Below, piece by piece: positions 17,201 to 25,872 of a stretch of 64,000 bases of DNA (the first letter of the stretch is position 1; every line of letters starts with the position of its first letter). The notes under the pieces were generated by a model. It worked only from the letters and a program-made list of their open reading frames with translations, searched no databases and had not been told where the DNA came from. The DNA is from Pseudofrankia saprophytica (lineage in GTDB: Bacteria > Actinomycetota > Actinomycetes > Frankiales > Frankiaceae), in assembly GCF_000235425.2 (NCBI RefSeq), contig NZ_KI912266.1, forward strand, positions 6,022,907-6,086,906, given 5' to 3'. The position numbers and the translations under genes were made by a program.

Positions 17201-20200
17201 GGTAGAGCCCGGCCGCGTCGGATCCGTCCCCGGGCGTGGCGACCCGCAGCAGCCGGTCGGGGTCGAGGGTGGCGACGAAACCAAGCATCCGGGGGTTGCG
17301 GGCGAGGGCCACCAGATCGTGCGCGGACCGGATCGCCGCGAGGCATTCCCGCGCGCGCCGCTCGGCCAGGCGACCGGGGCCGGGGGAAGGGCCGAGGGAA
17401 GGGTCGGGGGCGGTGCCGGGGGCCGCGTCGGAACCGGCGTCGCCGGATTCGAGGTCATCGGCGGTGTCGGGATCGCTGAACAGGTTGGTGAGGAAGGCCA
17501 GGATCTGTTCCTCGGTGAACTCCTCCAGCCGGGCCAGGCGGCTTCCCGGCTCCAGTTCGACCCGGCGCGCGAGCGCGGTCCGCACCTGGTCGGTCGAGCG
17601 GAAGTGCTCGAGCCGACTGGTGATGACGATCTTCGCTTCCCCCGTCGCGCCGGCCAGCAGGCGGTCGAGGTGCTCCGCGGCCTTCTCGTACGTGACGCGG
17701 AAGGAAAGCTCGTCGAATCCGTCGAACAGCAGCACGAGCCGTCCGGTCCGCAGCAGGTACTGGAACCGCCGACGGTCGAATTGCTCCTCCCCCGCGGCGA
17801 TGAAGTGCGCGGCGACCAGCTCGTCGAGCGAGTGGGCCTTCTCATGGCCACGCAGGTCGATGAGCACGGGCGTCAGGTGCGGGTAGCGATGAGGAAGCGC
17901 TCGGGCGACCTGGCGAAGCAGGAACGTCTTTCCCTGGCCCGCTCCACCGAGCAGGACGACCACTCTGGCGCCGTCGCCGACCAGCCAGCCGATGACCTGG
18001 TCGACCGCGTCGTTCGCGATCCGATCGCCGCCGGGCTCGAGGCGACGCAGCCGCTGGGCGACGTACAACGACGGCGGGTATCGCGCGTCGGCGGCCAGGC
18101 GGGCGGCCTGCCGCGCCTGATAGGGCCTCAGGTCGTACAGCCCCTGATATTCCGGAAAGCTGGTCAGTCGGACACCCCGCCGGCTGGCCGCGGCGACCAG
18201 GTCGTCGGCCGCGCGCGGGCCGCCGTAGACCAGCTCGGAGACGACGTTCGGATCGGCGGCGGAGTACGCGCGGTGAACGCCGTCCACGAAGTCCCACAGC
18301 CCGGCCTCGTCGATGCCGTGCTCGTAGACGCCGACCGCGATCTGCGCGATGACCCCGTCCCGTTCCCGCGCGACGCGAAGGTACGGTGCGTCTCCGGGCG
18401 AGGTGCGCAGGATCGTCACCTTCGCGGCGGAGTGCCGTAGTCGGGTGGCCTCGACGACGCGGGCGAGAAATCCATCGGCCTCTGCCGTCTCGACGGCCAG
18501 AGCCGGCAGGTCGGCCGGGGCGGATGGGGCGTCCGGACCGGGGAGGGATGCCGGGGTCGGCCGGGTGGAGGTCGTGCCGGCACGCCGGGGCAGTGCCGTC
18601 CCGACGTCGCGCCATGCCCGCCGCACGCTCGCCGGCCCGGCCCGTTCGTCCTCGCCCGTCGGGGCCCACCCCGCCGGCCCCGGCTGGTACGTCCGGCCGA
18701 TCCGCCGCAGGCCGTCCGCGTCGACGCGGACGAGTTGGTAATGGCCGGCGCCCGCGGGCAGCGGCCGGTCCGGGACAGCGCCCAGCGCGAGCGGGCCGGC
18801 CGGTGTCGTCGGCGACGGCGGCGACGTGAACGCCCGGGTGTCGGCACTCTCCGGCTCGCCGTGTAGCAGCAGGTTGAGCCGCCCGCCCTCGGGCGTCGAG
18901 TCCGCCCCGGCCGCGGGCCCGGGACGACCGTCACCGCCGCGCGGCGGTTCGGGCGCGTGATGGCGGATGCCGATCCGCAGCCATCCGCGCTGCTCGTACG
19001 GGGCCAGCGCGGCGTCGAACCAGCGCTCCTGCCGGGGTCCCAGCGTCGCCGGTGGCGACGTCAGATGGGTGGTCGCGAAGGTCGTGTTGAGCCCGGCGAC
19101 GGCCACCCAGAGCCGCGGCATCTCGAACAGGGACCACTGCTGGTCGACCAGGAATCCGCAGTCGGTCGTGTCCGGGTAGAACGCGGTCAGCAGGGCTCGG
19201 TAGTGCTTCCACTTCGGCCAGAACGGAGGCTCGGGTTCCTCGTCGTCGCCGGCGCAGCTCGCGAAGTAGCCACGGCACAGGTCGTGGTTCACGTCCCGGG
19301 GGCCCGGCACGATCGCGACGTGCTCGCGCGGGATGTCCAGCGCCTCCGCGAGGTCGGCGAGCACCGTCGCGGCCTGGGTGAACTCCGGCCTGCGCGCACT
19401 CGCCGTCAGGTCGCCGGTGACCACGACGAGGTCCGGCCCGTGCCCCGCCTCGTCGGCCATCCGGCGGACGTCGTCGACGAGGTCGCGGCCGAGGGCCCGC
19501 AGCGGCGCGCCGGTCTGCCCCGGGCCGGCGACGAAGGCCTCGCCGTCGCCGATCCGTAGGTTCGGCAGGTGCAGCACGGTCACGGCCGACCGGACGGCGG
19601 ACTCGGCCGGATCGACGGGCTCGGCCGGGCCTTCCGGTCCAGTCAGGGCCCGTCCAGCGGCATCGGCGGCCGCGGCGGGATCCGCCCCATCGGAGCCCGA
19701 GGGAGGCACGGCCACGGCGACGGGACCCGCCAGGGCGCGAGGCGTGCCATCCAGGCCGGGCCTGGGACCGGCTCCCCCACCGCGCGCGCCGCCCCCGGCG
19801 GGCGGCCGGTCGCCGTCCTCCGCGACGGCGGCGAGGATCCGCCGGGCCAGCGCGGCGACATGCTCGCGTTGCCGCGCCACGTCGAAGCGGCGATCCCGCC
19901 AGTCCTCGTACTGCCGGCCGGCGAGTACCGCGACCACGTCGTGGACGGCCCCATGGTCCGCGGGCTCCAACGAGCCGATGTCGATCCAGTAGATCGGCAG
20001 AACCAGACCGGCGCGATGAAGCCGCCGTTCCCGGCTCAGGAACCGCCGAAGCTCCGCGACACACTGCGCACTCGCCAGGTAGCTCGGCGAGATGATGGGC
20101 ACCAGCACGCTGGCGGTGTCGAGAGCACCGCTGATCCGTTCCTCCCAGGCCTGACCCCACACGAGATGGTCACGGTCCCGGAACACGGGCATGTCGCGTC

Positions 20201-20318
20201 CGGCGTGGACGCGCAGCTCCTGGGAGAGCATCCTGTGCAGCAGCCCAAGCTGGGCTCCGCCCTGATCCTCGTCAGCGTGCGCGTAGCTGAAGAAACAGGC
20301 TGGCTCGGCCAACAGCAC
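14208..20318 (-). CDS. TIR / phosphoesterase-like / NACHT-STAND ATPase / pentapeptide / WD40 protein
   Basis: 2036-aa multidomain protein. Residues about 1-150 are a TIR domain ('CFFSYAHADEDQ', 'DMPVFRDRDHLVWGQAWEER', 'SVLVPIISPSYLASAQCVAE' with the conserved Glu). About 245-540 resembles a calcineurin-type phosphoesterase but degenerate ('VLHLPNLRIGDGE' for LHLSDLHFG; 'VVTGDLT' kept; 'PGPRDVNH' for PGNHDVNH). About 625-730 is a possible restriction-endonuclease-like linker domain. Walker A GGAGQGKT is at 791-798, followed by 'LVLLFDGFDELSF' (Walker B) in a NACHT module. Pentapeptide repeats (A-x-L-x-G type) lie at about 1225-1330, and fourteen WD40 repeats at about 1355-1980 suggest two seven-bladed propellers. 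STAND logic: propeller or pentapeptide sensor, ATP-driven oligomerisation, TIR effector (often NADase). Candidate defence or signalling protein. 173 bp downstream of an nSTAND gene, probably co-transcribed. Confidence 0.88.
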   Translation of the reverse strand: MLLAEPACFFSYAHADEDQGGAQLGLLHRMLSQELRVHAGRDMPVFRDRDHLVWGQAWEERISGALDTASVLVPIISPSYLASAQCVAELRRFLSRERRLHRAGLVLPIYWIDIGSLEPADHGAVHDVVAVLAGRQYEDWRDRRFDVARQREHVAALARRILAAVAEDGDRPPAGGGARGGGAGPRPGLDGTPRALAGPVAVAVPPSGSDGADPAAAADAAGRALTGPEGPAEPVDPAESAVRSAVTVLHLPNLRIGDGEAFVAGPGQTGAPLRALGRDLVDDVRRMADEAGHGPDLVVVTGDLTASARRPEFTQAATVLADLAEALDIPREHVAIVPGPRDVNHDLCRGYFASCAGDDEEPEPPFWPKWKHYRALLTAFYPDTTDCGFLVDQQWSLFEMPRLWVAVAGLNTTFATTHLTSPPATLGPRQERWFDAALAPYEQRGWLRIGIRHHAPEPPRGGDGRPGPAAGADSTPEGGRLNLLLHGEPESADTRAFTSPPSPTTPAGPLALGAVPDRPLPAGAGHYQLVRVDADGLRRIGRTYQPGPAGWAPTGEDERAGPASVRRAWRDVGTALPRRAGTTSTRPTPASLPGPDAPSAPADLPALAVETAEADGFLARVVEATRLRHSAAKVTILRTSPGDAPYLRVARERDGVIAQIAVGVYEHGIDEAGLWDFVDGVHRAYSAADPNVVSELVYGGPRAADDLVAAASRRGVRLTSFPEYQGLYDLRPYQARQAARLAADARYPPSLYVAQRLRRLEPGGDRIANDAVDQVIGWLVGDGARVVVLLGGAGQGKTFLLRQVARALPHRYPHLTPVLIDLRGHEKAHSLDELVAAHFIAAGEEQFDRRRFQYLLRTGRLVLLFDGFDELSFRVTYEKAAEHLDRLLAGATGEAKIVITSRLEHFRSTDQVRTALARRVELEPGSRLARLEEFTEEQILAFLTNLFSDPDTADDLESGDAGSDAAPGTAPDPSLGPSPGPGRLAERRARECLAAIRSAHDLVALARNPRMLGFVATLDPDRLLRVATPGDGSDAAGLYRELVSAWIDVEVARARPPGAAETLGAVQRRRMVTVLAVRMWRDGVGTVSLSELTGTAAETLAALSDAVLEPDHAAHLVGSGTLLTRGEDGRFGFVHDSVADYLVAAELATELAGGGRPRLLALREMSPLMVEFLAAEAGGDAALAWARSVLDAPGTSGPERTNALAVARHLGAPVPAATGLARGRHEGLDLSRRELRGVELTGSTLADCVVSNADLTGSDMAGLTALGSDFTGACLAGARLAGARFEYSRLVGADLSGADLTGATFVGCSLVGAVVTGSRWDGAALVGTDLDERVAGSPELAAAAVVGRDAATVGVAPQPGALDLAFTADGGRLRALTADGTTVTWDRGTGAASTPSAVPTIAAVPLAAAVPLAAAVAPSTPAGPPTVGLAPAPRAVLAPDGQRAAGHVDGRPQVVDLTTGACRAMSGADQTARIFSFSSDTSLLAGGGQDVVTVWAAGTGDVIVRLAAPRGGATAVGFQPGGALLAAAGAAGELVVWEAVTGLERARLTTPEAAVVALAFAPDGRLAYLHEDGRVGLVNVLDGRAEASLIGSVGPAGGLCVSPDGTLLAAGGAQGLLVWDLADGSPRARLVGHAGRVSAVTFSPDTELLASAGDDGTVRVWTVRSRERRKMVAAGGGAVLSLACHPDGSQVVAGGVSVQVWSTGVEGQLERMADGTPWVRSVAYSPDGRFLAHGGDDGVAAIRQVPRPLGGQPGGQPGEEGLPAAPEVRLEGHGAPIHAVAFSPDGAHLATAGRDGTVRRWDTATGEEVGPALTTPWALAVAYAPDGRRLATGGSDGWVRMWDVASGRQLTRLRSYAYWVRAVAFSPDGTQFASGGDGGRVRLWDVTTGQERARLLVHPPAVACLAFSPDGTRLASGGQDGTVRVWDLDGDREPAVLSGHAEWVWSVAFTPDGTGLYSGGSDGTIRLWQLPFTPAATLVHLPPDGWAVLRPDGSYKLRGDPGGRLWWSVRERRFEPGDLDGYLPAVRRLPDDSPLA

Positions 20319-20491
20319 CCCCGTGGCGTGGCGAGTCCGTCAGGCGTGTGGACGGTCCGCACACCATCATTGTGCCTACGGTAATGGGGCTGATGGCCTT
20401 AGTGACACGGCCGTCGCCATCGTGACTACGCCGGCGCCGATGCCGCCCTACCTCAACCCCGCGACGGGGCCGCCGTCAGCTGGCTCTCGGC

Positions 20492-22369
20492 TCACCGATG
20501 CTGGCCGGACGTCTCCCGCGCATGGCCCAGCCCGGCGAGCGCGGCCTCGCGCGCGGTGCGCACGGTCGGCCGGGTTCCGATGCCCGGACGCAACCGCAGC
20601 GCATTGTCCAGGTCGTCGAGCGCGTCGGCGTAGTCCCGCAGCGCGGCGTGTATCTCGCCACGGCCGGCGAGCGCCTCGACCGCGTCCGGCGCGATGGTGA
20701 GTACCGAGCCGAAGCAGGCCACCGCCGCCCGCAGGTTGCCCGCCAACCGCAGCGCCCGGGCCAGCTCGATCTTCACCACGAGCTCGGAGGGCAGCCGCCC
20801 CACCGCGGCGCCGAGCTGCGCGGTCGCGCCCGCGTACTGCCCCGTCTCGAGCAGCAGGCGCCCCTGCGCCACGAGCAGCCAGCCGACCGCCGCGTGGTCC
20901 TGCGCCATCTCGTAGTAGTTCGCGGCGAGCCGGTACTTGTCACCGGCCTCGTCGAGGCGCCCGCCGCGGAAGTACACGTCCCCGAGCAGTGACGCGGCGC
21001 GGCCCAGGTCCCGGGTCGTGACCGCCTGCGGATCGGCGACCACGCGTAGAGCCTGGCGTTCGGCCAGCATCAGGTCGTCGTCGGCGAGCGCCGCCTCGGC
21101 TGTCTCCAGGAGGGCCGAGACCGTCGCGGTCGCCGGGCGGCCCGCTCCAGACCCGCCGGGGACGACGAGGTCACGCGACGGCCCGCGGAACCGCCCGCTC
21201 AACAGCGTCGGGTCACGCCGCCCGCCGGGGGGCTCCGGAGCGTCCGACGTCGGCGGCGCGACACGAATCACATGCCGGTCCACCAGTGCGCGGATCACCG
21301 ACGCGGAGGGACGTTCCTCCTCCGGACGCCACCCCGGCGATTCACCCGGTTGTCCCGGGGCCACCACGCGCAGCCAGTCACCCAGTCGGGGCGCCGACAC
21401 GCCGCACAGGTCGGCGACCTCGGTCACCGCCGCGGCCAGGAACGCGCCGATGGCCCCGTCGACGTCGACGTGCCGGCGCACGTCGTCGGCATCGATCATG
21501 GTCAGGTCGACGGGCAGCGCCGCCCAGAGCGCCTGGCAGGCGATCTGTACCAACACCGGCTCGACCGCCTCGGCGAGCACCGGGCGCCGGGTGGCGAAGG
21601 CCCCCGTCGCCGTCTCGCTGCGTATCGCGCGCAGCAGCTCCTCGGCCGCGTCGACGGACATGGAGCGCCCCGTCCCGGCGGTCGGCGCGAGAATCGCCTG
21701 GAAGGCTTCGTGCGGAGCCAGGCGGGACACGCCGAACGTCATCGCCGCGTGCCCACCCAGGGTCGCGACGAATGGCTCCAGGGCGGGCAGCGACTCATCC
21801 CTAACACAGAGGACGAGGCGGAAGTCCGAAAAAACGTCGATCAATTCGGCGAGTTGGTCGAAAAACGTCAGCCGATTGACGCCCACACGACCGTTGCCAC
21901 TGACGACGCTGTCCAGGCGGTCGATGACCGCCACCATCGGCCGGGAACCATCCACATACCGTGATACCCGCAGGCGTCGGACGAACTCGGCGATCGAAAA
22001 CTCGACCAGCTGTCCCGGCGACTCGGCCGGCGACCAGGATGACAGCAGGGCAAAGATGTAGGGGTTGTGTTCGGGCATGGCCGCCAACGGCACCGACAGC
22101 CGGCCCGTCACCTGCCCTACGGGAAGTACGTCGACGCCACGCGCCTGCAACAACGGCATGGCACCGGCCTGTACCAGCGACGTCTTGCCGACACCCGACG
22201 GGCCATGTACCACGACGACCCTGTTGTCCGCGCACAGGTCGACCAGTTCCTGCGACGCGGCCGCCCGACCGTGAAAAATCCGGTGCTCATGCGTCTGATA
22301 TGGGCGGGCGCCGACATAGGGACCAACCACGGACGCCGGGAGGGTCGTCACGTTCCGCTCCGCCGCCAC
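20492..22369 (-). CDS. nSTAND-type P-loop ATPase with TPR C-terminus
   Basis: 625 aa. 'YVGARPYQTHEHRIFHGRAA' precedes Walker A GPSGVGKTS at 56-64, and 'SRPMVAVIDRLDSV' is the Walker B region, as in novel-STAND conflict ATPases. A winged-helix-like middle follows ('AVTEVADLCGVSAPRLGDWL', 'ASVIRALVDRHVIRV'). From about residue 430 there are at least four tetratricopeptide-like units ('AASLLGDVYFRGGRLDEAGD', 'WLLVAQGRLLLETGQYAGAT', 'KIELARALRLAGNLRAAVAC', 'ALAGRGEIHAALRDYADALD'). No enzymatic effector domain is seen, so it could be a regulator or partner for the TIR protein encoded immediately downstream. ATG 22369 is preceded by a ~230-nt leader and a palindromic promoter-like element. Confidence 0.85.
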   Translation of the reverse strand: MAAERNVTTLPASVVGPYVGARPYQTHEHRIFHGRAAASQELVDLCADNRVVVVHGPSGVGKTSLVQAGAMPLLQARGVDVLPVGQVTGRLSVPLAAMPEHNPYIFALLSSWSPAESPGQLVEFSIAEFVRRLRVSRYVDGSRPMVAVIDRLDSVVSGNGRVGVNRLTFFDQLAELIDVFSDFRLVLCVRDESLPALEPFVATLGGHAAMTFGVSRLAPHEAFQAILAPTAGTGRSMSVDAAEELLRAIRSETATGAFATRRPVLAEAVEPVLVQIACQALWAALPVDLTMIDADDVRRHVDVDGAIGAFLAAAVTEVADLCGVSAPRLGDWLRVVAPGQPGESPGWRPEEERPSASVIRALVDRHVIRVAPPTSDAPEPPGGRRDPTLLSGRFRGPSRDLVVPGGSGAGRPATATVSALLETAEAALADDDLMLAERQALRVVADPQAVTTRDLGRAASLLGDVYFRGGRLDEAGDKYRLAANYYEMAQDHAAVGWLLVAQGRLLLETGQYAGATAQLGAAVGRLPSELVVKIELARALRLAGNLRAAVACFGSVLTIAPDAVEALAGRGEIHAALRDYADALDDLDNALRLRPGIGTRPTVRTAREAALAGLGHARETSGQHR

Positions 22370-22584
22370 GAACCCTTCGCGTCAGGTTCCCGGCCGGTCG
22401 GCGCCGCGCGGCGGTCGGCGCGCCGACCGGCCGTCGCGGGGGGCGCGGATGCGGCGCGAAGTGGGCCGCCCGCAACAGGTCCGCGCATCCCCCTCACCGC
22501 TATACCCGCCCTACCATGTCTCGACGTGCCAACCGGCACCTGATCGGACACAAGCTCATCATCGACCGCGACCCCGCCTCGCGG

Positions 22585-22645
22585 CTGTTGACTCTGGGTG
22601 TCCGCAGCAGTCTTATCAGGTCTGCTGCATGCCGTGTCAACTGGG
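22585..22645. promoter_or_regulatory. Palindromic promoter-like element, left copy
   Basis: On the plus strand TTGACT (22588-22593), 17 bases, TCTTAT (22611-22616). On the minus strand TTGACA (22640-22635) and, 17 bases on, GATAAG, directed toward the nSTAND gene. Nested inverted repeats: GTTGAC (22587-22592)/GTCAAC (22636-22641) and GCAGCAG (22604-22610)/CTGCTGC (22622-22628). Could bind a dimeric regulator or form a hairpin. Confidence 0.6.
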
Positions 22646-22859
22646 CTCGGACGCGCTTCGAGCCACCGCTCGCACGAGGTACGCGGTCGTGCGCCTTGCG
22701 CCCTTGACGACAGCTCTCCCGCCCATTTCTCGGGCCGCGACATTACCGACATGTTGCCCAGGCCGTCGCTCGTCCGGCCGTTCCAGGATCGTGCGGCGGA
22801 ATCACCCGTCGACGGTGCCTCCCGCGCCGCGGCGGTACCTGGATCGCGGGCTTGGGGCA

Positions 22860-22922
22860 CGTCCGTTTGACAGGTCATGCAGCGGGCCTGATAAGACTGC
22901 TGCGGACCCCCCTGGTCAACAG
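22860..22922. promoter_or_regulatory. Palindromic promoter-like element, right copy (inverted)
   Basis: The complement matches the left copy at about 80% over 61 bp, with 21 identical central bases (GTCCGCAGCAG then TCTTATCAGG). On the plus strand TTGACA (22867-22872), 17 bases, GATAAG points toward the NB-ARC-TPR gene. On the minus strand TTGACC-N17-TCTTAT points back. Nested GCAGC/GCTGC pairing is retained. Confidence 0.6.
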
Positions 22923-23139
22923 TCGCCGCGCGGAGAGGCACCTGCGGCCATGCACGAGGAGCCGTTTCTCATCCACATGGCAACCTTCGCCCCTAGCCGC
23001 GGTGACTGGCTATCCTCCGTCAGGACCGGTCCATGTCAGGCACGGCGGCTCTCCTCGGCCGGTACTGAAAAGCAGGTGGCGAAACTCGCGCGGCCGCGCC
23101 TGCCTAGCCGTTGCTAGGGGGACGCGCCAGCGTATCATC

Positions 23140-25746
23140 ATGCATCATCTGGATCTGAACGAGCAGCCGGGGGCCCCCGTGACGGAGATGGTGGATACGA
23201 CCGCGCCGGTGACCCGCGGCGTGCCGTCCGTCTGGGGAAGCGTCCCCCAACGAAACAAGAACTTCACCGGCCGGGAGACGCTTCTCGCCGATCTTCGGGA
23301 GCGGCTCACCGGGAAGGTCACCGCTGTTCTCCCGCATGCCCTCCACGGGCTCGGGGGTGTCGGAAAGACGCAGCTCGCCATTGAATACGCCTACCGGTAC
23401 GCCGAGGACTACGACCTGGTGTGGTGGGTGTCGGCCGACCAGCAGCCGCTGGCCCGCTCCGCGCTCGCCGGCTTGGCGCCCCGGCTGGGTCTCACCGGTG
23501 TCGCGGCCGGCCGGCTCGAGGACGTGGTGCCCGCGGTGCTGGACGCGCTGCGCACCGGCCGGCCCTACGCGCGCTGGCTGCTCATCTTCGACAACGCCGA
23601 CCAGCCGGAGACGATTCGGGAGCTGATCCCGCAGCTCATCGAGGGCACGACCCACTCGCCGGGGCACGTGCTGGTGACCTCCCGTAACCATCGTTGGGAG
23701 AGCCAGGCGGACGTCGTCGAGGTGGACGTGTTCGACCGTGACGAGAGCCTGGCCTTCCTGAAGCGCCGCGTACCAGGCATCGGCACGGACGACGCGGACC
23801 GCCTGGCCGTGGAGCTCGGCGACCTCCCGCTGGCGCTGGAGCAGGCCGGCGCTCTGCAGGCCGAGACCGGCATGCGAGTGGAGGACTACCTGCGGCTGCT
23901 CGCGAAGGAGGCGAGCAAGCTGCTGGCGGAGAACCCGCCCTCCGACTACCCGGTTCCGGTCGCCGCCGCCTGGGCGCTGTCGGTGAGCCGTCTCAGCGAG
24001 CAGCTGCCGTTCGCCATGGACCTTCTGCGCCGATGTGCCTTCTTCGGTCCGGAGCCGATCCCGCGTGACGTGTTCGACCGCGGCCGGTCCGTGATCGACT
24101 CACCGCTACGGGCGTCCCTCGAGGATCCGATCCTGGTCAGTCGCGCCATGCGCGAGCTGGGACGTTACGCCCTCGCCCGCATCGACAACCGGAACAAGTC
24201 GGTGCAGGTCCATCGCCTCATCCAAAGACTCATCCGCGAAGAACTCGACGAGGAGCAGTCCGCCGGCATGCAGCGTGAGGTTCACGAACTGTTGGCCGCC
24301 GCGGACCCACTGGACGCCAGCGACCCGGCCAACTGGCCGAGGTACGAGGAACTGCTGGCGCACGTGATCCCAGCCGAGGTCGTGTCCAGCGCCCACCCCA
24401 GGGTCCGGCGGCTGTTCTCCAACATGGTGCAGTACCTCTACGAGACCGGTGACTACACCACCTGCCGGCAACTGGTGGAGCTGGCGATCGACCAGTGGAC
24501 CGCCGACCCCGGTCAGGACGAGCGGGACGTACTGCGGATGCGTGCCCTCAAAACGGACGTCCTCTGGCAGCTTGGCCACTATTCGGAGGCCTACAACCTG
24601 CGTCGGCCCACCCTCGACCGAATGCGGGACACCCTCGGGTACGAGGACGAGGACACTCTCATCGTCACCAGCGGACATGGTGCCGACCTGCGGGTCCGCG
24701 GCGAGTTCGCGGCGGCGCGCGACCTCGATGAGGACTCGCTCGCGCGCCATCTGCGGATCTTCACCGCCGAACATCCCAGAACGTTCAACATCGCCAACAA
24801 CCTGGCCGTCGACTGTGGCCTCAACAGCGAGTACCGACGCGCACGCGAGCTGGACGAGAAGACCTACCAGGATCGGCTCGACTTCTACGGCGCCGACGAT
24901 CACCCGTCCGTCATCTTCTCGCTCAGCGCCTGGGCGCGGGACATGCGGCAGGCCGGCGACTACGTCGCCGGTCGGAAGACCGCCGAGCAGGCCTACCAGC
25001 GATACCAGGTCCTGCTGAAATCCGGTGGGCGGCGGTTCACCGAGACCCACCCGTGGGTGCTGCTGGCGGCCAAGGACCTCTCGGTCGCGCGGCGCAAGGC
25101 CGGTGAGTTCGAGTCCGCGCTCGACCTGGGCAAGGAGGTGCACGAGAAGTACGAGCGCACCTACGACAAGCGGCACCTCGACCGCCTCGCGGCGGGCATG
25201 AACCTCGGCAACGCCCTGCGGGCCAGGGACGAGCTCGAGGAGGCGGCCAACGTGATCATGGAGACGGTGGCGCGCTACAAGGAGTCACTCGCCCCCAGCC
25301 ATCCGTACGTGCACGGGTGCGCGCTGAACCTCGCCCTGGTGCAGCGCCAGCTCGGTGAGGTGGCCGCGGCCCGAGAGCTGTTGGAGACCTCACGCGCGGG
25401 CCTGGAGACGAGCCTGGGCCAGACGCACCACTACTCCCTGACCTGCGTGTTCAACCTCGCCAACGTCCACGCGGAGCTGGGCGACTGGGAGCGGGCACGG
25501 CAGCTCGACGAGGAGGCCCTCGCGGGGCTGGAGAAGCGGCTCGGTCAGCAGCATCCGCACACGATCGCCTGCGCGGCCAACCTGTCGCTCGACCTGAGTG
25601 CGCTGGGCAAGACCGAGGAGGCCGAGCAGCGCCAGGCGGAGGCGCTCCAGCAGTACACGGCGGTACTCGGCCCGGATCATCCGGACGTTCAGGCGGCCGC
25701 GGCGGGCCGCCGGGTCGACTTCGACTTCGAGCCGCCGCCGCTCTAG
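23140..25746 (+). CDS. fxsT: FxSxx-COOH system NB-ARC/TPR protein (FxsT-like)
   Basis: 868 aa. '[20 protein letters not shown]' followed by Walker [10 protein letters not shown] (about 70-78), '[18 protein letters not shown]', Walker B '[13 protein letters not shown]' and '[16 protein letters not shown]'-type GLPL motif define an NB-ARC ATPase. The C-terminal half is long-helix TPR of the kinesin-light-chain type ('[20 protein letters not shown]', '[20 protein letters not shown]', '[20 protein letters not shown]'). This architecture is the tetratricopeptide protein found beside FxSxx-COOH peptides, and here it converges on fxsA/fxsB 127 bp away. ATG 23140 is used; GTG 23179 and ATG 23188 are alternatives. 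The ribosome site is weak. Confidence 0.82.
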   Translation: MHHLDLNEQPGAPVTEMVDTTAPVTRGVPSVWGSVPQRNKNFTGRETLLADLRERLTGKVTAVLPHALHGLGGVGKTQLAIEYAYRYAEDYDLVWWVSADQQPLARSALAGLAPRLGLTGVAAGRLEDVVPAVLDALRTGRPYARWLLIFDNADQPETIRELIPQLIEGTTHSPGHVLVTSRNHRWESQADVVEVDVFDRDESLAFLKRRVPGIGTDDADRLAVELGDLPLALEQAGALQAETGMRVEDYLRLLAKEASKLLAENPPSDYPVPVAAAWALSVSRLSEQLPFAMDLLRRCAFFGPEPIPRDVFDRGRSVIDSPLRASLEDPILVSRAMRELGRYALARIDNRNKSVQVHRLIQRLIREELDEEQSAGMQREVHELLAAADPLDASDPANWPRYEELLAHVIPAEVVSSAHPRVRRLFSNMVQYLYETGDYTTCRQLVELAIDQWTADPGQDERDVLRMRALKTDVLWQLGHYSEAYNLRRPTLDRMRDTLGYEDEDTLIVTSGHGADLRVRGEFAAARDLDEDSLARHLRIFTAEHPRTFNIANNLAVDCGLNSEYRRARELDEKTYQDRLDFYGADDHPSVIFSLSAWARDMRQAGDYVAGRKTAEQAYQRYQVLLKSGGRRFTETHPWVLLAAKDLSVARRKAGEFESALDLGKEVHEKYERTYDKRHLDRLAAGMNLGNALRARDELEEAANVIMETVARYKESLAPSHPYVHGCALNLALVQRQLGEVAAARELLETSRAGLETSLGQTHHYSLTCVFNLANVHAELGDWERARQLDEEALAGLEKRLGQQHPHTIACAANLSLDLSALGKTEEAEQRQAEALQQYTAVLGPDHPDVQAAAAGRRVDFDFEPPPL

Positions 25747-25872
25747 GCACGAGGGGCCGATCGCCCGGTTGAGGTTATCGGGCCGCTGCCGCCGGTCTGG
25801 CGTATACGCGCGCGGCGGGCGTCAGCGCCTGTTTCGGCGTGGAGGTCCCGGAGGCCGCAGGTCCCGAATCGG

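Larger units (their letters stand above)
22370..23139. promoter_or_regulatory. 770-bp divergent control region of the two STAND operons
   Basis: Separates the minus-strand nSTAND/TIR genes from the plus-strand NB-ARC-TPR gene. It contains two inverted copies of a ~61-bp palindromic element (22585-22645 and 22860-22922) placed almost symmetrically, each about 215-235 bp from the gene it would serve. No convincing gene is present; open frames through the interval depend on the repeats. Confidence 0.6.

Noticed and set aside
22598..22870. 90-codon frame between the two palindromic elements
   Set aside because: Begins and ends inside the repeat copies and has no codon bias; better explained as non-coding control DNA.
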